In this document: piece by piece, positions 1 through 4,997 of the stretch
Numbering within the stretch: position 1 is the first letter of the stretch
Layout: each line of letters begins with the position of its first letter
Assembly (NCBI GenBank): GCA_900772695.1
Contig: CAAGRO010000219.1
Coordinates: forward strand, 1 to 5,677
Reading direction: 5' to 3'
Length of the DNA stretch: 5,677 nucleotides
Origin: an uncultured Oribacterium sp.
GTDB lineage: Bacteria; Bacillota; Clostridia; Lachnospirales; Lachnospiraceae
Position numbers and translations under genes: made by a program
The notes under the pieces: model-generated
Databases searched by the model: none
Told to the model about the DNA's origin: nothing
The model's input: the letters and a program-made list of their open reading frames with translations, nothing else

Positions 1-165
1 CCACATAAAAATGTCAAAGAATTTTTTACAAATGGATTTCGCTTTGCAGGATATTCCTTGTTATCCGGGGCAATGGCAACGGTTAGAGGTGCCGAGGATC
101 ATAATGCTGTATCAAAACAGCCCAAAATGAAAATGATGCTAACGGTAAAAGCGAATCCGAAGTTC

Positions 166-180
166 TTGATGCTGCATCAA
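166..180. repeat. 15-bp perfect palindrome TTGATGC-T-GCATCAA
   Basis: Seven-base arms surround a single central T. A diverged copy of the same core (AATGCTGTATCAA) lies at 103-115 and another (GATGCAGCAT) at 266-275, so the palindrome is part of the repeated unit of set A and could be the binding site of a dimeric protein. Confidence 0.6.
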
Positions 181-198
181 ATCGGCAGAAAATCAAGA

Positions 199-245
199 TG
201 ATGCCAACAAAATCCCAAAGGAATCAAAGAGTGTTGTTGGCATCA
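199..245. repeat. 12-bp perfect inverted repeat with 23-base loop
   Basis: TGATGCCAACAA (199-210) is the exact reverse complement of TTGTTGGCATCA (234-245). It could form a hairpin or bind a dimer. There is no T-run after it on the plus strand, so it is not a standard terminator. Confidence 0.65.
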
Positions 246-451
246 GGGAAGAATTCTGCCCAGATGATGCAGCATTTCCTCCAGACTGCCCAGTCACCAT
301 CATAAGAAAGCTTCAAAAAGATACAGTATAGGCATGCCGGGTGCTAAAATCATATTCATGTCCGGCCGACACTGCATGGATTTTACGAGTGCAGGCATGT
401 GGTTGAAGGCTGGCATCGGCTTTTTCGCAAATTTGCTTTATGCGGCTCGTA

Positions 452-501
452 TGCCATTAAACCTTTTCACAGTTTCCTCTCCTGGCGAGTCTATGACATT
501 A
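452..501 (-). repeat. Repeat set B: two TAATG(G/T)CA words on the minus strand, 42 bp apart
   Basis: TGCCATTA (452-459) and TGACATTA (494-501) are the same words as in set C but on the opposite strand. Their 42-bp spacing equals the shorter spacing in set C. TGGCATCG at 411 may be a third, decayed copy 41 bp before. Confidence 0.5.
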
Positions 502-644
502 AGTCCCATCACTCTCGCTCAGCAAAATCCGAGTGAAATCTCGATTTTTGACGCAATACAGCCTATTTCCGAAGCAGTGACTTTATATCTGCCTCAGCTT
601 TTCTTCTGCAAACGCCCCTCTGTTCGTGCTTTGATGCCCATACT

Positions 645-881
645 TAATGTCACAGAGTTTGATATTTCTTATTCTGTGAAATAATCTAATGTCACAGATC
701 ACTGAAATTGATGATTTGTAAAAGTCACTTAATGGCACGAATCTTTAAAACGCCCTGTTTATTACAAACTCCAGAAAATATAATGGCATCGCTCTTTGAA
801 ATCCTCCCTTTGCGAAAATCATCTAATGGCGCTCGGGTCGAAAATCGCCTGTTTGTAACAAAGATCAAAAAAACTAATGGC
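645..881 (+). repeat. Repeat set C: six TAATG(G/T)C words at 42-51 bp spacing
   Basis: The words start at 645 (TAATGTC), 687 (TAATGTC), 730, 781, 824 and 875 (all TAATGGC). The steps are 42, 43, 51, 43 and 51 bp, close to 4 and 5 helical turns. The bases in front of each word are also related: CGCCCTGTTTATTACAAA at 751 and CGCCTGTTTGTAACAAA at 846 align with one gap and both lead into AAAA..TAATGGC. Open frames crossing this region have no ribosome binding site. The array looks like a set of binding sites for one protein. Confidence 0.6.
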
Positions 882-896
882 GCAGGAATGCTATAA

Positions 897-925
897 ACGG
901 TTTTTGTGAAAACTTCGGAAACCGT
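897..925. repeat. Small hairpin at the right edge of repeat set C
   Basis: ACGGTTT (897-903) pairs perfectly with AAACCGT (919-925) across a 15-base loop. It lies 16 bases after the last TAATGGC word. There is no T-run, so it is not a clear terminator. From here to the flavodoxin stop at 1090 I see no gene and no terminator. Confidence 0.35.
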
Positions 926-1089
926 CATGACCAGTGATACACATGCCGCCTTTCCAAAACTCCGATCACCAGGTCTTCATCAGATTTCACACAGGTCAGG
1001 ATGTATGGGCGTCGATTTTTGTTTGCATGGGGGCGGGGCCGATAAGTAAATAGATAAAGGCAATCGAATGGAGTAGGCAAACGAGGTCT

Positions 1090-1593
1090 TCACCCTGCAA
1101 TCATCCTCTGCAATCTTTCGAGGTCCTCCGCATCTGGGTGGGAAAGCGCCTGATCGAAGTTCTCGATCAGCGCATCCAGATTCGGCTTCGCATCCGGCAT
1201 CTCCTTCATCTTCACATAGCGGTCCCGTACCGCCTGCGGCATCCTGCCCTGGCACATATACGCTCCGACCACCGTGTTACTTGCGTCGATGGCCGTGCGG
1301 ACATTCGCGAGGATCTTCTGGTAGTATGCTTCACTGCCGCCGAAACCCGCGGTGCCAAACAGGAAAATCTTTTTGTTCCGAAGCCCGCCCAGCAGCTCCA
1401 GGCACGCCTGATCCGCCGTGCCCTTGTCCGTCCAGAAACCCACATAAATCATCTCTGCATCCGGATCTGCGGATGTCGGCTCCCCGAAGTACGCACACCG
1501 CGCGTCCGGCAGGGCTCCTCGAATCGTATCCGCGAGTTTCCTCGTGTTGCCCGTCCGGCTGCTGAAAATAATGGCATATCTCTCTTCGCTCAT
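1090..1593 (-). CDS. Flavodoxin-family protein (BilS-like)
   Basis: This is a 167-residue flavodoxin-like protein starting at the ATG at 1593, selected because AGGAAGGA (1601-1608) lies 7 bases upstream. An ATG at 1632 in the same frame has no such signal. The FMN phosphate loop SSRTGNT is at residues 11-17, YVGFWTDKG at 50-58 is the second flavin loop, and FGTAGFGGSEAYY at 79-91 is the third. These are the three contact regions of a flavodoxin fold. It should carry electrons in the cytoplasm as an FMN protein. The GFWTDKG, TAGFGGSEAY and GAYMCQGRMP strings look like the proteins named BilS that accompany bilirubin reductase BilR in gut Clostridia. That comparison is from memory, and no bilR-like gene lies in this window, so the role is open. 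It lies 60 bases after the toxin gene, with no clear promoter of its own. Confidence 0.92.
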   Translation of the reverse strand: MSEERYAIIFSSRTGNTRKLADTIRGALPDARCAYFGEPTSADPDAEMIYVGFWTDKGTADQACLELLGGLRNKKIFLFGTAGFGGSEAYYQKILANVRTAIDASNTVVGAYMCQGRMPQAVRDRYVKMKEMPDAKPNLDALIENFDQALSHPDAEDLERLQRMIAG

Positions 1594-1653
1594 CGTCCTG
1601 TCCTTCCTTTCATTCTCTAACATCAAAATCAATCAAATCTGCCGTCTTAACAG

Positions 1654-2571
1654 TTAACCAAAAATCCGTTCTGCCAACATTCTATAGCGATTCTTTACCA
1701 CATCATAGCTCAGTGAATCTGAAATCAGCTTAACGGTAGTTTCCTCATAATCATCTTTATAGAAATCCTGATCGCACAATGCCTCTGCCAAGCTCAGTAT
1801 GTCAACATCTAAAGGAGCGGCTGGCGCAATTTGAGGTCCGAGTCCTATTCGATGGTTTCGCACCTCTGAAACCAGCTCGAGGAATCTGTCGTCAATTTCA
1901 ATCTGCTCTGAAAGTTTATATATGTCGTATAAATGTCGGGCATTTCTATGGTTCTTTCCTTGCATGTAATAATCACATACGGCAAAAATCTTATCTATCA
2001 ATGTGCGGTTTAATGACTGAACTCTCATAGAAAATGGTGTAAGATCACAGGTCCTCATCAGCTCTTCCTCGGATGTGCCAAGTACATCCAGAATATAATT
2101 GCTCAGTTCTCTTTCTTCTGTAGGGAAGGCATAGGACATCAATGATGTTTCTAATTTAACATACGGCGGAATCGCATTCGCTATTCGATCATTCACCACA
2201 GACTCATAATAAAAATCATAATGGTTCAGATTCTTATCGCTTTCAATCATATTAAAATTACGAATATCAAGCGATAACTCATCCGCAATGGGCTTCAGAA
2301 TATTGTATTTCAGTTTTTTCCGCCGCGCCTCTCCCAGATGCTCTGTGAATGTAATATCTATATCTTCTGAAAATCGGTCAATTACATGAAATGCTTTCGA
2401 AAGTGAAGTCCCGCCTTTAAAGACGACCGGATAATCAATTTCTGATAATTTCTTTAAGATCATCGTGACATAATAGTCCTTCTCAACAATATCCTCACTC
2501 ACTTCGGATCTTTCGGAAACTAATAAAATCACATCACGAAACAGCTCTCTGTTTTCTTTATGCAAGTACAT
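1654..2571 (-). CDS. abiEii: AbiEii/AbiGii-family nucleotidyltransferase toxin
   Basis: This is a 305-residue protein from the ATG at 2571, which has GGAG 7 bases upstream. A TTG at 2577 is possible but is one base from that signal. Visible motifs in order are EKDYYV (30-35), the nucleotide-binding KGGTSLSK (52-59), the metal-binding SEDIDI with D70 and D72 (68-73), VKLET (138-142), LIDKIFAVCDYY (191-202) and RNARHLYDIYKL (209-220). This is the complete DNA polymerase beta-like nucleotidyltransferase pattern of AbiEii. Members cause reversible growth arrest and block phage, and the related mycobacterial MenT toxins transfer nucleotides to tRNA. The length fits the family and no catalytic residue is missing, so the toxin should be active. 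It is translated from the antitoxin transcript through a 14-base overlap. I see no terminator after the stop. Confidence 0.93.
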   Translation of the reverse strand: MYLHKENRELFRDVILLVSERSEVSEDIVEKDYYVTMILKKLSEIDYPVVFKGGTSLSKAFHVIDRFSEDIDITFTEHLGEARRKKLKYNILKPIADELSLDIRNFNMIESDKNLNHYDFYYESVVNDRIANAIPPYVKLETSLMSYAFPTEERELSNYILDVLGTSEEELMRTCDLTPFSMRVQSLNRTLIDKIFAVCDYYMQGKNHRNARHLYDIYKLSEQIEIDDRFLELVSEVRNHRIGLGPQIAPAAPLDVDILSLAEALCDQDFYKDDYEETTVKLISDSLSYDVVKNRYRMLAERIFG

Positions 2572-3181
2572 GCTCAAGCTCCAGTTCGTAATAATATTTA
2601 AAGGTGGACACAGGATATTTTCTGATATAATGGTCTACATCCTTTTTCCTGATTCCATGAATCGAGATATAGTCAGCAAACTTTGCTTTAGCCTCTGCAT
2701 ATGAATAATCAAGATATGCATCCAGATTTTTAAGCAGATCCAGCATCTGCAAAACATATATGTTCTCATTCGTAATGTGAACGACCGGCTTTTTCACGTA
2801 AAAAAACCGGTTTCCGATACGTACTTTCCGGTCAGAAGAATTTGTATTATTGCTTACGATTTCAACGATTCTTGGTACCTGTGTGGTTATTCCCAGCTGA
2901 TTTGCAAATGAATTCCCGCTATAGAACCCTTCGATACGGTCTCCTCGTGAAATGAATCGATACCTGGCAACCATATCCGCATTCGGACCAACCGTGGTAT
3001 GTAGCAAGGTCGTCTTAGGCATATAATATATTCCCTTATCATATTTCATAAGCAGCCCCTGATCACATAACGTTTTCAATTGCTGTGTCAAAGCAGATTT
3101 CGTCCTATTTCCAAGTTCCAGATCAGAAAAGAAAATCGGCTCAGTCTCTTTATAATGCGCTTTAATATAATCATATAGCAT
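2558..3181 (-). CDS. abiEi: Type IV toxin-antitoxin system AbiEi-family antitoxin (DUF6088-like)
   Basis: This is a 207-residue protein. I place the start at the ATG at 3181, because a strong AAAGGAGG lies 5-6 bases before it. The upstream ATG at 3214 has no ribosome binding site and would place that signal inside the gene. Residues 1-56 form a winged helix: FSDLELGNRTKSALTQQLKTLCDQGLLMKY reads as the helices, and GIYYMP (50-55) as the wing. The rest is the C-terminal domain that in AbiEi proteins is needed for neutralising the toxin. In characterised AbiE systems AbiEi counteracts AbiEii without stable binding and represses the operon promoter. Its 3' end overlaps the toxin gene by 14 bases. 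The gene is AT-rich compared with its neighbours, which suggests transfer. Confidence 0.88.
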   Translation of the reverse strand: MLYDYIKAHYKETEPIFFSDLELGNRTKSALTQQLKTLCDQGLLMKYDKGIYYMPKTTLLHTTVGPNADMVARYRFISRGDRIEGFYSGNSFANQLGITTQVPRIVEIVSNNTNSSDRKVRIGNRFFYVKKPVVHITNENIYVLQMLDLLKNLDAYLDYSYAEAKAKFADYISIHGIRKKDVDHYIRKYPVSTFKYYYELELEHVLA

Positions 3182-3235
3182 GTCCCCCTCCTTTCTTAAC
3201 AAATCGGATTTCATAAATCTATTCCATTTAGCTCT

Positions 3236-3264
3236 ATTATATGTTTTGCAGCTAATGCTGTCAA
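3236..3264 (-). promoter_or_regulatory. Perfect-consensus promoter of the abiE pair
   Basis: On the minus strand TTGACA (3264-3259) and TATAAT (3241-3236) are separated by exactly 17 bases. Both hexamers match the housekeeping sigma consensus perfectly. Transcription should start near 3229, about 48 bases before the antitoxin ATG at 3181. The -35 box begins only 11 bp after the esterase stop and no terminator lies between, so read-through from the esterase operon is possible. Confidence 0.9.
3249..3260. promoter_or_regulatory. Candidate AbiEi operator: palindrome between -35 and -10
   Basis: CAGCTAATGCTG, read on the minus strand as CAGC-ATTA-GCTG, is a 4+4 inverted repeat that overlaps the -35 box and sits in the spacer. 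AbiEi-type antitoxins are known to repress their own promoter through inverted repeats. The assignment here is from position only, and the arms are short. Confidence 0.4.
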
Positions 3265-3275
3265 CGAAACCTGTT

Positions 3276-3974
3276 TCACGCTTCCAGTATCGCCTTGATG
3301 CCTTTTGCGCTTCGCATCGCCACGTCCCGGAAGTGATTTCCGGGGTTCAGCTCCCAGCGTACATTCACGCCGAGCGCCTCATAGTGCTGAACGATCGCCT
3401 CCGTATTTTCCTGCACGGTCTTCAGCACCGCATGCTTCGTCTTCGCCTCGGCATCGCCCAGAGACATGTAGAGCTTCTCCGGCTTCCGCGCCAGCGCATG
3501 CCGAAGCACGTATTCCCGGAACTTCGGAAACCACAGGGATCCGGACATGCTGGCCACCCGTGCGAAGCAGTCGCAGCGGTACATCGCATAGAGCGCGAAA
3601 AGTCCAGCCAGCGAGTACCCGGAGATGCCCACGTACGGCGCGCTTCCCCGGATTCTTTCCCCGGCTGCCGGCACGATGTCCGACGCCAATGTCTCCAGAT
3701 AAGCATCCGCTCCTCCCGTAGCAGCCGGATCCCGCTTCGACAGCGGCGGACAGCTCCACGGCGTCATATCGTGATACCACTCGAGATTTCCCACCACCAG
3801 CAGATTGCAGTCCGGTGCCTCCAGCGCCCGAAGCGCCTGCCACAGCTCCTCCCCGTCTCCCATCACCGTATGGAAAACGATCAGCGGCCTGTTCTCACCC
3901 ACCGCCGGATACAGCGTAAGCTCCTTTTCACACATCTGAAATCTGATTTTCTCCATTTTCTCACCGTACATCAT
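3276..3974 (-). CDS. Alpha/beta-hydrolase fold esterase (esterase D / PF00756-like)
   Basis: This is a 232-residue protein from the ATG at 3974. An ATG at 3956 (MEKIRF) would give 226 residues and may be the real start, since neither has a strong ribosome binding site. The nucleophile elbow G-Y-S-L-A-G is at residues 119-124, with S121 as the probable catalytic serine. LYMSLGDAEAK near 168-178 supplies the likely acid (D174 or E176), and NPGNHF near 210-215 supplies the histidine (H214). The order and spacing fit a serine hydrolase with a complete triad. VVGNLEWYHDMTPW and PPLSKRDP (residues 60-83) form the region before the elbow that would shape the substrate pocket. There is no signal peptide, so it should be cytoplasmic. 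Relatives hydrolyse esters or thioesters, and the substrate cannot be told from sequence. It appears to be the last gene of the XRE operon, 11 bases after a small ORF. Confidence 0.9.
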   Translation of the reverse strand: MMYGEKMEKIRFQMCEKELTLYPAVGENRPLIVFHTVMGDGEELWQALRALEAPDCNLLVVGNLEWYHDMTPWSCPPLSKRDPAATGGADAYLETLASDIVPAAGERIRGSAPYVGISGYSLAGLFALYAMYRCDCFARVASMSGSLWFPKFREYVLRHALARKPEKLYMSLGDAEAKTKHAVLKTVQENTEAIVQHYEALGVNVRWELNPGNHFRDVAMRSAKGIKAILEA

Positions 3975-3985
3975 CTATCCGTGCT

Positions 3986-4066
3986 CTAATCAATCAAATC
4001 CATTTCTTCTCTTTCATCATAAGGAGTCTCTTCCTTTATTTCAAACGCTTTTGAAGCCACCTTCAC
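3986..4066 (-). CDS. Candidate 26-residue acidic small protein, GTG start
   Basis: A GTG at 4066 overlaps the XRE gene's TGA (GTGA), with GGAGG four bases upstream in the last XRE codons. The frame runs 26 codons to a TAG at 3988-3986, 11 bases before the first ATG of the esterase. The peptide is MKVASKAFEIKEETPYDEREEM followed by DLID, and its second half is highly acidic. PYDEREE resembles GYDERQE of the operon's membrane protein, which could be chance or a relic of a related protein. The tight overlap on one side and 11-base gap on the other favour translation as a coupling peptide. The spacing to the ribosome binding site is short and the family is unknown, so this remains a candidate. 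Confidence 0.35.
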   Translation of the reverse strand: MKVASKAFEIKEETPYDEREEMDLID

Positions 4067-4260
4067 GACTCCTCCCAGAACAGTTCGTCCAGTGTCCGGT
4101 TCAGCGCCCTGCAGATCGCGATGCAGAGTCGGATCGTCGGGTTATAATCGCCCTTTTCGATGGCGTTGATGGTTTGCCGTGACACACCGACGAGATCCGC
4201 CAGCTGCTGCTGCGACAGATCCAGCGCCGCCCGCGCCGATTTCATCTTCAGGTTCTTCAT
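4063..4260 (-). CDS. XRE-family helix-turn-helix transcriptional regulator (short, 65 residues)
   Basis: This is a minimal DNA-binding protein made of a single HTH domain. Helix 2 is about residues 17-24 (QQQLADLV), the turn is at G25, and the recognition helix is about 27-37 (SRQTINAIEKG). The tail DYNPTIRLCIAICRALNRTLDELFWEE is the usual end of the fold. Length and pattern match the short XRE regulators common in Firmicutes. They have no ligand domain and usually act as dimeric repressors, often of their own operon and a neighbouring membrane protein gene. The start at 4260 has GGGAGG 9 bases upstream. One base separates it from the upstream small ORF, and its stop overlaps the next small ORF (GTGA). 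Likely targets are the paired 13-bp sites around the operon promoter, which is inference. Confidence 0.93.
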   Translation of the reverse strand: MKNLKMKSARAALDLSQQQLADLVGVSRQTINAIEKGDYNPTIRLCIAICRALNRTLDELFWEES

Positions 4261-4390
4261 TTCAGCAGACCTCCCACCGATTGATGCCGTTTGTCACGAA
4301 TTTCATCTTCCCTTTTTCCATCCCACTGCGTCTTTCTCGCATATCAATATAGAATTTCATCATCCGGTTCTTCATTCCGCCGAACCTCCC
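4236..4390 (-). repeat. Duplicated translation-start region, 115 bp apart
   Basis: The stretch covering the ribosome binding site and first codons of the 37-residue ORF (4390-4351) aligns without gaps to that of the XRE gene (4275-4236), about 30 of 40 bases identical. Both contain GGGAGGT, nine bases between GGAGG and the start, ATGAAGAACC, and GATGAAAT at the same positions. Confidence 0.6.
4262..4375 (-). CDS. Candidate 37-residue small protein between membrane protein and XRE gene
   Basis: An ATG at 4375 overlaps the membrane protein's stop codon (ATGA), and the frame runs 37 codons to a TGA at 4264-4262, one base before the ATG of the XRE gene. GGGAGG lies 9 bases upstream of the start, a proper ribosome binding site. 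The peptide begins MKNRMMKFYIDMRERR and ends NGINRWEVC. It is strongly basic and has no membrane helix. It matches no family I know. Its start region is a diverged copy of the XRE gene's start region 115 bp downstream. The alternative is a vestigial duplicate whose remaining role is translational coupling between its neighbours. Confidence 0.45.
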   Translation of the reverse strand: MKNRMMKFYIDMRERRSGMEKGKMKFVTNGINRWEVC

Positions 4391-4893
4391 CGTTTATCCG
4401 CCCACGCTTTCAGCAGCAGGTTTACGATGATCAGCGCGAAGAACGCGAAGATCAGAAGACAGAGGCCGCCATCCCAGGTGAGGACGCCATCCACGATCAC
4501 ATCGCCAGCATTGATATGCCCCTGGAACCCCAGGTACTGCATCACCATCACCGCCACCATGAGCACGATGGCTGCGTTCGAGCCCGACGCCTGCCGGATG
4601 CCCCAGTACGCATCCTGCCAGACAGCATAGAGGATGACCACCAGACATCCCACCAGGAGGCAGGCCATCATGAGGAGTGAAAACTCGATCGGCAGTGCAC
4701 CCACGCACTCCTCCCACAGCACCGCTGCCGCAAGTGAGAAGGCCAATGTCAAAAAGCCGTAGCGAAATGCCCGCCCTCGAATCAGCTCCTGCCGCTCATC
4801 ATAGCCACTGTAGTCCTTATCCTTCTTAAACATGATGATTTTAAATATCTGAACCGCGATAAATGCAGCCGTAAATGCGAAAATCTCTGACAT
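4372..4893 (-). CDS. Multi-pass membrane protein with a DERQ motif, unknown function
   Basis: This is a 173-residue protein starting at the ATG at 4893, chosen because AGGAGG lies 9 bases upstream at 4903-4908. The frame is open further upstream to 4962, but that extension would run through the promoter and leader. Hydrophobic segments are visible at about residues 3-21, 44-62, 69-91, 105-121 and 144-161, so about five membrane helices are expected. After the first helix comes a charged loop with YDERQELIRGRAF (residues 31-43), a pattern I associate with small Firmicutes membrane proteins encoded beside XRE-type regulators; I cannot assign a DUF number with certainty. It is the first gene of the operon, its stop overlaps the next small ORF (ATGA), and an XRE regulator follows, so it is plausibly controlled by that regulator. 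No enzymatic motif is visible. Confidence 0.85.
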   Translation of the reverse strand: MSEIFAFTAAFIAVQIFKIIMFKKDKDYSGYDERQELIRGRAFRYGFLTLAFSLAAAVLWEECVGALPIEFSLLMMACLLVGCLVVILYAVWQDAYWGIRQASGSNAAIVLMVAVMVMQYLGFQGHINAGDVIVDGVLTWDGGLCLLIFAFFALIIVNLLLKAWADKRGGSAE

Positions 4894-4910
4894 ATCCGTC
4901 GACCTCCTTC

Positions 4911-4923
4911 TGACATTATGTAA
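4911..4923. promoter_or_regulatory. Candidate operator copy 2, in the 5' leader
   Basis: TGACATTATGTAA contains the odd palindrome ACAT-T-ATGT and matches the copy at 4957-4969 in 11 of 13 bases, 46 bp away in the same orientation. It lies at about +12 to +24 of the transcript, immediately before the AGGAGG ribosome binding site. Paired sites flanking a promoter are typical of repressors that bind cooperatively; no binding data support it here. Confidence 0.45.
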
Positions 4924-4941
4924 ACTATATCTTACATCTAC

Positions 4942-4970
4942 AGTATATGCATGATGTGTCATTATGTCAA
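4942..4970 (-). promoter_or_regulatory. Sigma-A type promoter of the membrane protein / XRE / esterase operon
   Basis: On the minus strand TTGACA (4970-4965) and TATACT (4947-4942) are separated by exactly 17 bases, a near-consensus housekeeping promoter. Transcription should begin near 4935, giving a leader of about 40 bases before the ATG at 4893. It lies just past the terminator at 4998-5034, so it should be an independent transcription start. Confidence 0.85.
4957..4969. promoter_or_regulatory. Candidate operator copy 1, overlapping the -35 box
   Basis: The 13-mer TGTCATTATGTCA is an imperfect palindrome (TG.CAT.ATG.CA) that covers most of the -35 box. It matches the second copy at 4911-4923 in 11 of 13 positions. 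Its position would block RNA polymerase binding. The XRE-family protein encoded in the same operon is the natural candidate to bind it, which is inference from position and symmetry. Confidence 0.5.
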
Positions 4971-4997
4971 GAATACTTTACACAACAAAGCAAAAAT

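Larger units (their letters stand above)
71..270 (+). repeat. Repeat set A: degenerate (T/C)RATGC/AATGGC words at about 32-33 bp
   Basis: The word CAATGGCAAC at 71 is followed by TAATGCTG (102), TGATGCTA (134), TGATGCTG (167), TGATGCCA (199) and TGATGCAG (265). The steps are 31, 32, 33, 32 and 66 bp (two periods). Two consecutive 65-bp units can be aligned without gaps: 103-145 against 168-210, about 32 of 43 bases identical. Such regular steps near three helical turns suggest an array of protein-binding sites. No coding frame explains them. Confidence 0.55.
1..330. other. Non-coding AT-rich region, no convincing gene
   Basis: Plus-strand frame 1 is open from the window edge to a TGA at 199-201 (66 residues, containing NGFRFAGYSLLSG), and frame 2 to a TGA at 128-130. 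Either could be the tail of a gene from the left, but neither resembles a family I know and both run through repeat set A. I annotate the stretch as intergenic repeat DNA, with a partial left-hand gene as a minor possibility. Confidence 0.5.

Noticed and set aside
509..536. Hairpin TCACTC/GAGTGA as a terminator
   Set aside because: The 6-bp stem has a 16-base loop and no gene ends before it; the T-run is several bases away.
334..684. 116-codon open frame on the plus strand
   Set aside because: It has no ribosome binding site, runs through repeat sets B and C, and resembles no protein family; AT-poor stop distribution in the repeats explains it.
71..881. CRISPR array
   Set aside because: The repeats are only 7-10 bp conserved words with diverged spacing and no constant repeat of 24-37 bp; no cas gene is present.
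708..928. Overlapping 62- and 67-codon frames on both strands
   Set aside because: They consist of the TAATGGC repeat units and have no translation signals.
1138..1620. 160-codon plus-strand frame
   Set aside because: It is antisense to the flavodoxin gene, is rich in Arg and His as typical for GC-rich shadows, and has no motif.
1647..1657. Palindrome TTAAC-A-GTTAA at the toxin stop codon
   Set aside because: It is a short AT-rich palindrome containing the stop codon, with no promoter around it, so chance is likely.
3180..3989. 269-codon plus-strand frame
   Set aside because: It is antisense to the esterase, whose catalytic triad is intact; the Arg/His/Pro-rich translation is a shadow.
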